Part shown: positions 19,975 to 28,900 of the stretch, one piece after another
How the letters are laid out: each line of letters starts with the position of its first letter
How positions within the stretch are numbered: position 1 is the first letter of the stretch
DNA from: Chrysophaeum taylorii
Taxonomy: Eukaryota; Sar; Pelagophyceae; Pelagomonadales; Pelagomonadaceae
Direction of reading: 5' to 3'
Length of the DNA stretch: 64,000 nucleotides
Assembly (NCBI GenBank): GCA_029834535.1
Contig: JAQMWT010000418.1
Location: 40,916 to 104,915 of the forward strand
Position numbers and translations under genes: made by a program
The notes under the pieces: generated by a model
The model's input: only the letters and a program-made list of their open reading frames with translations
Databases searched by the model: none
What the model was told of the DNA's origin: nothing

Positions 19975-21071
19975 CAAGTGCAGGCCAGTAAGTTCACCTA
20001 CTCCCAATCTCTAACCCCAGTAAGTTTGGCGTAAACCCACTCGTGCTCACACCCACTCACCCCACTCTCCTTTGAGCTCGTCGCTCTCACCCCCGCCAAT
20101 CCAAGCTGCTTCGATCCGCACGCGCCGCCAACCCTTGAGTTTACTCTAAACACCCCAGTAAGTTCACCTGGTCCCAGTTAGTTCACCTGGTCCCAGTTAG
20201 TTCGCCTGGGCATTGAGCTCACCTAGTCCCAATCTCTAACCACAGTAAGTTCACCTGGTCCCAGTAAGTTCACCTACAGTGCGCGTGTAGACGCCGTGAG
20301 GGGGCTTATCGGTATTGCGCAGCACGTGTGGGGTAGGATGGAGTCGTCGACCCAGAAGAGCAAATCCTCGGGGTTGCCGATCGACAGAGAGCCACGTAGA
20401 GCTGGACGTGACAGAAGACGGGCTTGTGGGCAAGAGGACGCCGACCTCGCGGGACGTCTGGCCCTGGCTCTTGTTGATCGCTTGGCGTCGGCGGGCCTTA
20501 CGGGATACAGGTTGGAGGAGCCTCGGTGACAACGACACGATCGATCATGTATCCGGTGCCGTTGCAGTGGCCGTGCGACGGGTCGAGGTTGCGAAGACTT
20601 TAACCACGCGATCAAAGTCAGCATGCCGTTGGTTGTCAGGGAGTTGAAAACTCGACTATAAAGAGCGAGGCGTCGTCTTTCGACCCAGCCTAGTCAGCCG
20701 AAAAGAACTCCGACGCCTCGTCTCCGGGAAAAAAAGGCCGCGGTCATGCGCGCGTTGTCAGCATCGACAACATCGTTTCGACGGGGCGTGAGAATGGCGC
20801 GCTGAAAGAGCCGCCGCGGCTCGTGGAAATAGTCTGCGAGGTCGCCGTAGACGGCTTGGAGGATCACTGTCTGGGTCTCGACCTGATCCTTACTCTCGCT
20901 CCTACCTGATCCTTACCCTAAATCGAGGGACAGACAGACAAACAGACAGATCCCTCATACCCCACAAACCCACCCACATCCTTCATGCTCCCCACACACA
21001 CCCCCCCCCTCTTAGCAGTCGACATTTAAAGACAAACAGACAGACAAACATCTGTCGATTCGTAGTTAAGA
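19975..21071 (-). mobile_element. Helitron-like element, inverted copy
   Basis: About 1.1 kb, the reverse complement of the units in the 48.9-53.8 kb array. Read on the minus strand it starts TCTTAACTACGAATCGACAG, passes a TGTCTG/TTTG-rich stretch and a G run, then carries remnants of a PIF1-type helicase C-terminus (RAILTPRRNDVVDADNARM-like, NLDP...CNGTRYM-like and INKSQGQT segments in different frames). It ends in a minisatellite of GGTGAACTTACTGGGACCA-like units and the terminal CACTTG followed by T. It is isolated from the array by 27 kb, so the sequence is a dispersed mobile family and not only a local tandem repeat. Confidence 0.8.
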
Positions 21072-21194
21072 CCAATTTCTCTCAGATCAGTAGTCGCGTC
21101 GCGATGGGTTCCGCAGGCGTTAGGAGGAGCAGATGAGGGTGTAGTTGGCCGACCTGGACTTCTTGCACATCAGAGAGCGGATCGATCGCCTAAG

Positions 21195-21220
21195 GGCAGG
21201 CAGGCAGGCAGGCAGGCAGG
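21195..21220 (+). repeat. (GGCA)n microsatellite
   Basis: About six GGCA copies in the short gap between the inverted Helitron-like copy and the MYB gene. Confidence 0.9.
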
Positions 21221-21402
21221 AAGAAGCGGCTGGATCTCAGCCTGTTGGGGCGGGCCGGCGAGGACGACGTCCTCGGAGTTGGACGTCGATGGCGAATCTG
21301 CGGTCTTGAGAACTCAAAGTAGAAACGGTTATTAGGTGTTTGTTTAAAAAAGAGAAGGGCTAGTCATAATATAGAAAGCGGTTGAGCGACGACAGCACCG
21401 CT

Positions 21403-22329
21403 ATGGAGAGCGAGGAGGAGCGGAGCGTTAAGGGCGCGTGGCACGCGGACGAGGATGCGCGCGTGATCGAGCTGGTGAAGAAGCACGGAGCGAAGAAGTG
21501 GTCGATGATTGCTTCTTATTTGCCCGGCCGGATCGGCAAACAGTGCCGCGAACGTTGGCACAATCACTTGAATCCAGAAATCTCAAAGCTGCCGTGGACC
21601 GAAGAGGAAGACAGGACGATCCTGATGGAACACGTGCGGGTCGGAAACAAATGGGCAGAAATCGCCTCGAAGCTTCCGGGTCGCACCGATAACGCCATCA
21701 AGAACCATTGGAATTCGTCGATGAAGCGAAAGGTCCAGAAATTCCTTCAGGGACGCGGCTACAGCGCCGAACCAGGCGACGGTCGCTTCGACTTGCACGG
21801 CGAGGTCGAGGACGCGCTGAAGGCTCTGCGCTCCAAGGCCGACGAGCCCGTCGTCAAGAAACGGAAGCGCGAAGACTGCCGAACCGTGACCCCCCCCGTG
21901 CCCGCGAGCCCTCCCCCCAAACCTCCCGAGAGCCCAAAAAAGTCCCCCGGCTACGAAGACGGCATCGACGCCCTCGTCAGGGTCCTCGACGCCCCCGATT
22001 TCGAACCCCCCGCGAAGCGAAAGCGGCCTATCGTCATGACTCTCGCGGAGATAAGGCGAGAAGAGGAACGACGGAATAGCAAAACGGCTTCTACTCCGCT
22101 GCGCGGCGAAGTGCCTTCCTCCCCGCTCTCCTCTTTGGCCGTCGCTGCCACCGCCTCCACCTCCGAGCTCGACGAACTCCTCGTAGGCTCGCCCTTCCGC
22201 GACCTCCTCTCCAACGACGGCGCCCTCGCCACCCCAGACTCCGCCAAGCACAAAAAGTCTGACTTCTCGCCCTTCAACTTCTGTGCCAACTCGCCCAATC
22301 ATCTCTACAAAATGCCCTTCCTCACCTGA
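21403..22329 (+). CDS. R2R3-type MYB transcription factor
   Basis: 308 aa from the first ATG (MESEEERSV). Two MYB repeats sit at the N-terminus. R2 runs from [12 protein letters not shown] to [10 protein letters not shown] with its three spaced Trp. R3 runs from [12 protein letters not shown] to [10 protein letters not shown], with [14 protein letters not shown] as the recognition helix. These closely resemble c-MYB R2R3 and bind AAC-core sites. After the DNA-binding domain come a KKRKRED nuclear signal (~147), Pro-rich linkers and a Ser/Thr-Pro-rich tail with no other domain. It is a nuclear regulator; by analogy to animal and algal R2R3/3R MYBs it may act in cell-cycle or stress control, which the sequence does not decide. 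No intron needed. Confidence 0.93.
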   Translation: MESEEERSVKGAWHADEDARVIELVKKHGAKKWSMIASYLPGRIGKQCRERWHNHLNPEISKLPWTEEEDRTILMEHVRVGNKWAEIASKLPGRTDNAIKNHWNSSMKRKVQKFLQGRGYSAEPGDGRFDLHGEVEDALKALRSKADEPVVKKRKREDCRTVTPPVPASPPPKPPESPKKSPGYEDGIDALVRVLDAPDFEPPAKRKRPIVMTLAEIRREEERRNSKTASTPLRGEVPSSPLSSLAVAATASTSELDELLVGSPFRDLLSNDGALATPDSAKHKKSDFSPFNFCANSPNHLYKMPFLT

Positions 22330-22562
22330 TTGATTCATTGACGTCGTCGCCAATGCTCACCGGCACTTTCCTTACTTACTTACGTCCCTGCTCTTCTTGC
22401 GCTCGCCACCGACCGACCAAAGACCGTCCGAGGGTCCTCCTCGAGCCCGCCTACCTACCTGATTGATGCCCGGGACGCTCCTGTCCCCGGGCCATTTATA
22501 TATATACAGTGCCCTCTCTTGCTTGTATTTTCGGGTCCATCTTTCCGTCCGTCCACGCGCAG

Positions 22563-22594
<32 letters not shown>

Positions 22595-23838
22595 GCGCTT
22601 CGTGCGAGATTGTGAAGATGCGATTCAAGCGAAGTGGCTGCTGGCGCCCTGCTGGCGAAAGAGAATCTTTGAATTCGAAAATGGCTGAATTCCACTTGAC
22701 GTGGCTGTAACGACCAAACTTTTAGAACGTAACGTTTTTCGTTTCTCGGAACGTGATCAACTAACGCGATTCAATCAATTCTAAGAAGGTGACGAAGTCG
22801 TATAGAACGTTAAACAAAGCTCTAGGGCTGCTCGAGAGCAAAGAATTGGGGGGTTCGCCTCCGCTGCGGCCGCATTGATTGAAAGAGGCGGCCGCCAGCG
22901 GCTATCCGAAGCAACGTAGGGCGGCTGCCGTCGTTTGTTTTAGGGGGAACGTCGTGCTGAACGGAAGTGCATGTTGAGCGTCAATCTCATTCCTGGCGTC
23001 GAACTGGCTTGCACGTTGTCGACTCCCCTCGGCGAGCGTGGCCTCTCAGAAACGCGAAAAGATTAATGTGTTTTTGGGGGAAAATCATTACCATACCACA
23101 AGAAACCCGCGAGAGGCAGCATATGGTTTGGCCCCGGATTCCAGGACTTCGATTAGGAGCTCCGCTGGAGACCGCGCCCAATTCTTTTCGTCCTACTTAA
23201 AAGCCCCGCATCTCGAGCCTCTCTCTGCCTGATGCCCCATCTCATTTCCGCTCCTTATTAAAATAGGACTCACTGCCACACGCGGCGTCAAAGGCAGCGT
23301 GGGAATTAATTACCAAGGATCTTCTTGACGTGCTGCTGATGCTGCTGATGCTGCTGCTGCTGCTGCTGGGTAGGTCGAACGGTAATAAAGCTTCGTCTTT
23401 TTGCGATCTGCACATGAAGATTCAGCTGCCAATGTTGTGCCGTCGCGAGTGGGGTTAACCATCCATGATGAGAAGTCAGTTCACGCATATCAAGACAATG
23501 CCGAATGTGCACTATGACCCGCAATGGCAGCAGGTCGCCATCAGCACTTGCGTAAAGAAGGAGAACAACTGTATTGCTATGTCGAGATATTTCTGTCACG
23601 ACCCCAACGGTGATGTCGACTCTCGTATATTGTTGACATCATCATCATCATCATCATCATCATTCGACGCCATGGGTTTTACAAGGAGGTCAATGCGACG
23701 ACGACAAGGCATGTCGTCTCTTGGTGTGAGAGAGCGGAGATTCGCAAATCATGTCCCGTTCCCCGATGGGGAGGACAGCTACAACAAAAAAAAATAATAA
23801 ACAAACAAACCCTATAGGATTTGTGGCGGTTACACGAG
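22330..23838. other. Intergenic region with microsatellites
   Basis: No supported gene. It contains a TC dinucleotide run (22564-22592), a CTGATG/CTG run (23330-23367) and an ATC run (23638-23661). Short ORFs have no recognisable content. Confidence 0.5.
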
Positions 23839-25641
23839 ATGGTGGATGTGCGTCGTCCGAAGTGGTCGATCGGAAGCATGAGCGAGGCCCGGGCGTCGCT
23901 AAAGGACCCGTCGCGGCCGTTCACGCCCGCCGCGATGACGCGGGCTAGACTTTTATGGGCCGACGATGAGCCGCTCCAGAAACGAGTGGAAGACGAGCTG
24001 GGTTCTGTTGCGTGCGAACTAAAAGGCCTTACCAGCAGCCCCCGGTCCGCGCTGAAAGCGCTCGAGACCCTCCGACCCTGGATAGAAGGCAGCGCTTTTA
24101 CGGCCGTCGAGCGGTGTCGCGCGCGAGCTGATGTCGTGCGGTCGCTCGAAAATGGTCTCGCCCACGGAGACGCGCGCGTCCGGGTCTGCGTCGCGCGGGA
24201 CGCGCTGAGTTTGCTGAAGGAGGACGACACGCAGTGCGAAATCGCCGCGTGCCGCGCCATCTACGAGGCAGAGCCGGAGCTGTTGTTCGAGCTCGAGGTG
24301 GTGCCGGTCGTCGTCGCGAAAATCGCCGAGGCGGCCCAGCGGCTCAGAGAGCAGAGAGTCGCTCGACTCGCGCTCGTGTACCTCGGCGCCACCGCGCAGA
24401 ACCTGAGCGCTGCCACCGCCACCACCTTTGATCGGCTGGGCGGCCTCGCGTGCGCGGTGTGCGATCTGTTGAGATCCGCGGTCGACTCGGCCGAGGCCTC
24501 GGAGGAGAGGAGCGAGCTGCTGACGCACCTGAGCGCCGCTCTGCGCAACGCGTGCCCGTCGCAGGTCCGGCAGCTCGAGACCGCGCGGGGTGCCGTCGCG
24601 CTCGCCGGGGCCCTGCGCGCGGGGCTTGCCGAGCCGAGGTGGCCGCTCGTGCTGAACGCGTCGCGCGCGCTCGCTCGGCTCTCGTCGCAGCCGCGGTTCT
24701 TCGAAGTGCACCTCGGCGGTCCCGGCGCGGCCGCGCACGACCAGCTCGTGCGCGACGCCCAGGATGCCCTCGCGACGGCCCACGCCCACCTGCAGACGGG
24801 GATCGTGGTGCGCCTCGCATTTTTGTTGGGGAACGCGACGGCCGACGACGCGAGAGCGAGGATGCTCGTGAGCGTGCCGCGTCTCGTAGACCTCCTCGCG
24901 ACTTCGGCGGAGCGCGACGACGAGGAGCAGGTTGTTATCAAGCTGGTCAGAATCGTCGCGAACTGCGCGATCGAACCGACGCTCGGGGCGCGCGCCGCCC
25001 GGCTTCGAGGGGTCATCGCCTGGCTCCCGCGACTCGTGCGGAGGGCGGCAGTCGGCCGCCGCGAAGAACTTCTGCTAAACGTGGTGGCCGCGATCACCAA
25101 TTTATCCTATTACAGGTCTTTTTTCGACGACGACCAAGCCACCTGCTCCCATCTCGTCGACGCGCTCTTGCACCCGAACCACGAGATCGTCTGCGAGGCC
25201 GCGCGCGCGTTCGGAAACTTGTCGCGGTCGGCCGCGACGCGGAATATTATGCGGACGGTCGGCGCCGACGAGGCCCTCGCGCTTCTGGTGGCCCACCATC
25301 CCTCCCGAAACGTCGTCTTCGCGGCTGTCGGGAGCCTCGTCAACCTCGCGACCGACGACGAATATCCTCCTACGGTGAAGACGTCCTCGGTCCTCGATGA
25401 TCTCGTAAACGTGCTGAGGCGCGCGGGCATCCAAGACCTCGGCCTGGCCGCGGTTGCCTGCAAGGCCATCCACAACTTTCTCCTCCTCCTCCGACCCACG
25501 GAAGGAGAACGCGACGACGACCGGCTCTGGGCGAGCCTCGACGAGCTCGTCGAGGCCGCCCAGCACCTCCCCGCCGCCGCCGACGACTTTATCTCCGCCG
25601 CCCGCGCCCTCCGCGAGCTCCGGAGGAGGAGGAGGAGATAA
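23839..25641 (+). CDS. ARMC2: Armadillo-repeat protein, ARMC2-like
   Basis: 600 aa from the ATG at 23839; an in-frame ATG at 23878 (MSEARASLKDPSRPFTP) is an equally good start. Armadillo repeats cover most of the protein. The C-terminal third carries a run I associate with ARMC2: a VAAITNLSYY repeat, EAARAFGNLSRSAATR, FAAVGSLVNLATDDE and VLRRAGIQDLGLAAVACKAIHN, in that order. ARMC2 is needed for flagella and acts as an adaptor for intraflagellar transport of radial spokes in Chlamydomonas. With the C1a-32 gene this makes two axonemal genes in the window. Its 3' end is only 33 bp from the convergent ChaN gene. ARM identity is firm; orthology to ARMC2 is from memory of the motif order. Confidence 0.75.
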   Translation: MVDVRRPKWSIGSMSEARASLKDPSRPFTPAAMTRARLLWADDEPLQKRVEDELGSVACELKGLTSSPRSALKALETLRPWIEGSAFTAVERCRARADVVRSLENGLAHGDARVRVCVARDALSLLKEDDTQCEIAACRAIYEAEPELLFELEVVPVVVAKIAEAAQRLREQRVARLALVYLGATAQNLSAATATTFDRLGGLACAVCDLLRSAVDSAEASEERSELLTHLSAALRNACPSQVRQLETARGAVALAGALRAGLAEPRWPLVLNASRALARLSSQPRFFEVHLGGPGAAAHDQLVRDAQDALATAHAHLQTGIVVRLAFLLGNATADDARARMLVSVPRLVDLLATSAERDDEEQVVIKLVRIVANCAIEPTLGARAARLRGVIAWLPRLVRRAAVGRREELLLNVVAAITNLSYYRSFFDDDQATCSHLVDALLHPNHEIVCEAARAFGNLSRSAATRNIMRTVGADEALALLVAHHPSRNVVFAAVGSLVNLATDDEYPPTVKTSSVLDDLVNVLRRAGIQDLGLAAVACKAIHNFLLLLRPTEGERDDDRLWASLDELVEAAQHLPAAADDFISAARALRELRRRRRR

Positions 25642-25674
25642 ATTATATAATTTACCATCATCCCGAAATAATAA

Positions 25675-26739
25675 TCATGCAGCCGTGCCGCCGGTGGAGA
25701 GGCCAAAGTCGATTTTGAACCGCCCGTCGATCGGGTTGAGCATGTGGTAGAGAAGGCGTGGCGGCGGCATCTTAGAGAACCATACGAAGTCGGCAACGGG
25801 GCGGGGCCGGTACCCAAGGTCGATGTCCTCGCTCAGCGAGAGGCGGAGCTGGGTTGTCTCGGAGAATGTGGACGCGGCGCTCGGATTCAGGAGCACGGAA
25901 GCAACGCGCGGTCGGTCGTCTCCCGTTTCCAACCGCTCGAGCCGGGCCTGCGCCCCCAGCCCGAACTTGACCCGATCGTCCGCCAGCACCGCGATCAGCA
26001 AGGCACCCGGGTGACTGCGCAAGTACCTCGCACCGAGCGTCGCGGCGGCCTCGTCTTGAACGATCGACGACGCGACGTACCCCGACGCCGACGGCGCGTC
26101 TTCGGCGTCCGCGACGTATCGGGCATACCGTCGCTGGATCGTGCGCTGCGCGTACATCTCGAACCCCGGGACCTCAGCGAAAAGCGCGAACGCTCTGGGG
26201 TCGTCGACGTACATCGCTTTTTCGGCGTCCGACAAACCGCCCTCTCTCTGCACTCTTCGGAGGGCCTCGGGGTTTACCCCCAACCCAATTCTCGGGACAT
26301 CCATCTCGAAGAGCGGCGCGAGCCACGACGCATCCTCGCCCGCCGCAGGCCACGCTTCGATTTTTGTTCCGGACCAATCGGGCGGCGCGACGTCCAGACC
26401 CATAGCCACCTCGCGCTTCCTTCCGGCGATTCGCGCGAGCTTCCCCGCCACCTCCGCGGCGAGCGCCGCGTCCTCGGGGTCGCCGCGCCGCACCCCCAAA
26501 ATCACGCAGTCCCTCCTCGCCAGCTGCCGCAACACCCCGTCGACGGCACCTCCCTCGAACGGTTGCATCATCGGGGGATCCGACGACTCGATCCGGTACA
26601 CCAGGGGTCGCTGGTCCCGGGGACTCGTCTCGGGGGCCATGGCCAGGCTCAAGCTCCCCTCCAACGCGAACCGTCGCGACACATCCATCGCAGACGCGAC
26701 AGCGCTCATGTATATCACGCCGACCAAAAACAACAACAT
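25675..26739 (-). CDS. ChaN-family (haem-binding uptake, Tiki-like) protein
   Basis: 354 aa. A hydrophobic N-terminus (MLLFLVGVIYMSAVASA) looks like a signal or targeting peptide. The body follows the ChaN/DUF399 plan: RDCVILGVRRGDPED in place of the usual LGExHDD, EVAMGLDV, a helical section with GLSDAEKAMYV, SSIVQDEAAATLGARYL, then a HPGALLIAVLADDRVKFGLG segment in place of the usual GxxH. The two His expected for haem contact in bacterial ChaN are not evident here, so the binding function is uncertain. Plant and algal relatives are often plastid proteins. Convergent with the ARMC2-like gene, 33 bp apart. Confidence 0.7.
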   Translation of the reverse strand: MLLFLVGVIYMSAVASAMDVSRRFALEGSLSLAMAPETSPRDQRPLVYRIESSDPPMMQPFEGGAVDGVLRQLARRDCVILGVRRGDPEDAALAAEVAGKLARIAGRKREVAMGLDVAPPDWSGTKIEAWPAAGEDASWLAPLFEMDVPRIGLGVNPEALRRVQREGGLSDAEKAMYVDDPRAFALFAEVPGFEMYAQRTIQRRYARYVADAEDAPSASGYVASSIVQDEAAATLGARYLRSHPGALLIAVLADDRVKFGLGAQARLERLETGDDRPRVASVLLNPSAASTFSETTQLRLSLSEDIDLGYRPRPVADFVWFSKMPPPRLLYHMLNPIDGRFKIDFGLSTGGTAA

Positions 26740-26778
26740 CCCTTTTTTCGCTGTTGCTCAAGAGACCAGGAATCAATC

Positions 26779-26804
26779 AATAAATAAATAAATAAATAAA
26801 TAAA
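26779..26804 (+). repeat. (AAAT)n microsatellite
   Basis: About six AAAT units just upstream of the ChaN gene start, in its likely promoter. Confidence 0.9.
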
Positions 26805-28900
26805 CCGGGGTGGGTATAGCCGCCGCCGCCGAACACACAAATTGAATTGAATTGCATAACCCTCACCGATCCCAAGGGACCGCCATTATGACGCACAGAT
26901 CTGGTTGTTGATGGAGAGTGCGTCTGTTGCGTGCGTCGTTGCCAAGCTTGAAGAGCCCCTCGACCCATCATGAACATCATCATCGCGGAACTCGACGGCA
27001 GTATTATTATTATGTTTGCAAGTCTCGCAGGTACGTAAAGGCGGTCTTGGTGCGAGCTATCCTCGCGTGCCCTGACCAAGCATCATCTCAAGACGCGGAG
27101 TCAGCCGGACACGTGCCTCCTCGGCGACTCGTTCATCCTCGACATGGCTCGAATCAACGAGCACGCGCGTACGTTATTCGAAACTTCGACGACCCACAAA
27201 TCGCGTCCGAGCGAGAGCCGCGCGACGCGTCCGCGGAGGCCTACCCCAAGTTTGCGGAGGCCTACCCCAAGTTTCTTTTCTCGCGCGGCGGGCGGGCGGC
27301 GGCGTCGATCAGACTGTCGGACGAAGATCTTTGACGTAGCGGCCTTCGAGTGCGCCTCTCTACGATGTTCGATCACAACGGGGACGAAAATCAAAAAACC
27401 AAGAACGCGCTCCTCCGGGTCGTCCAAGCCCGGGGCCTGCATCCGCACCTTCGAGAACAGGCCATGCGTTACGTCGACGACGGCGACCTCGCCGCCGCCA
27501 AGACACGAAAGCTCGCGCCGCGTCACCAATTGGGTAGCGGGCGACGAGTTCAGCAATTACTACTATTCCGGGATATTCTTTCTCCGAGGAGCGTCCGGCG
27601 TCGTCAGCGTCGTCGGTCGCGGCGCCGATACTAACTTATGTCAGAAGAGTGTCTCCAACACGCCAAGGCGACTGCGAAGGACCGAGCGAGATATCTATAA
27701 GAAGATATCGACGCGGACGTCGGGCTGGCCGTCGTCGTCGAGGCAGCTCGTCTCGCCCGAATAACGCGGAGGAGAGGCCGCATCGGAAAGCCACCGTCGA
27801 CCACCAGGGCAAGGCCGTCGAAAAGGTCTCTACACCAAGGCTCCAAGCGATGCCACGCACGTCAAACCCCTCGTCGACGAGGCCGCGCTCGTGCCGCGGG
27901 CAACAAAACGAAACGATCTCGACGAAAACAATGCTCGCCTCAACGTCGCCCTCGAGCTGCTGCCCGGTGGATGACGGAGCTCGAGCCGAACTTTGAACGG
28001 TACAGCATTGGCATGGACACGGAGGACCTCTCATGTCCTACACGTCCACGCGAGAATCGTTAAGGCCGGCACCGCCGAGAACGCGGACTTTTTGTTGATA
28101 AGCACGTTTAAGACGTCGTTTAGTCGGAGCACCGCGAACTTTTGACCGACCGAGGCGTTTGTATTATCGGGGACGCACAACTGCCAATCCTGGGTACCGC
28201 GACAGCGCAGCGGCCTCGAGTCTCGGCGGCTCGTGAGCGACGAGGAGCGCCGCGCCGTTGACGAAGAAACGGAGGCAACGACCGAGTCGTTGCTCGCAAC
28301 TTCCGACGATCGATGACACGTTGGGTGGCACGCGGCGGCGTTGGCTGCCTTTTCAAGCGCCTCGGCATCTGATTGAGACGATCTCGATTTTGAATTCCAA
28401 AGACGGTGGCCGGATTCGAGATGGGGCTGGGCTTCGTATATTCTGCCAAGTACGGTGACGGCTTCTTCGCTGGATGCCTCCTCGAGGCGGATGATCTTCC
28501 AATGTTCTACGACGGTACCAAGGCCGGCGCTTTGAGTCGGCGGACTACAATGAACACGATATTAAGGAGGACGACGAGAGCGAGGAGAACAACGGGAACA
28601 AGAACGAGAGACTCGCGGAATGGATGACGACGACGCTACTTGGCGAGATAGCAGCGACCGCGGACGTCCCGCGGGCCTGCCTCGCCAGTCCTATAATTGG
28701 TCGTCGAAGTTCGACGCGAGCGACGTCACATTGACTCGCTCCTCCTTTAAACCCGGGGACCGCCCTGGATGTGCATGCCGCTTCTTTCTCTAGAGCCATC
28801 CCTTATCATTTCTGCACGTAACAACAACCCCGACTTACGCGCGAGAGACGAGAGCCACCCACCACAGTAGGGGTAAGGTCCGAACGAAATTCGTACAGGA
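26805..28900. other. Decayed coding-like region
   Basis: No intact gene. Protein-like pieces appear in changing + frames: around 27085-27170 (CLLGDSFILDMARINEHAR), 27160-27334 with a perfect AEAYPKF tandem pair, 27362-27520, 28130-28190 (LTDRGVCIIGDAQLPILG) and 28405-28540 (GLGFVYSAKYGDGFFAGC). Stops and frame changes separate them. It looks like one or more old genes broken by indels; family not identified. Confidence 0.4.

Noticed and set aside
21382-21402. Upstream extension of the MYB protein starting at TTG
   Set aside because: A TTG start is unlikely in a eukaryotic nuclear gene; the first ATG is at 21403. The same reasoning moved the starts at 18336, 23839, 32077, 45064 and 55863.
25744-26787. 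347-codon + frame opposite the ChaN-family gene
   Set aside because: Arg/His/Pro-rich antisense shadow; the minus-strand protein has a signal peptide and family pattern.
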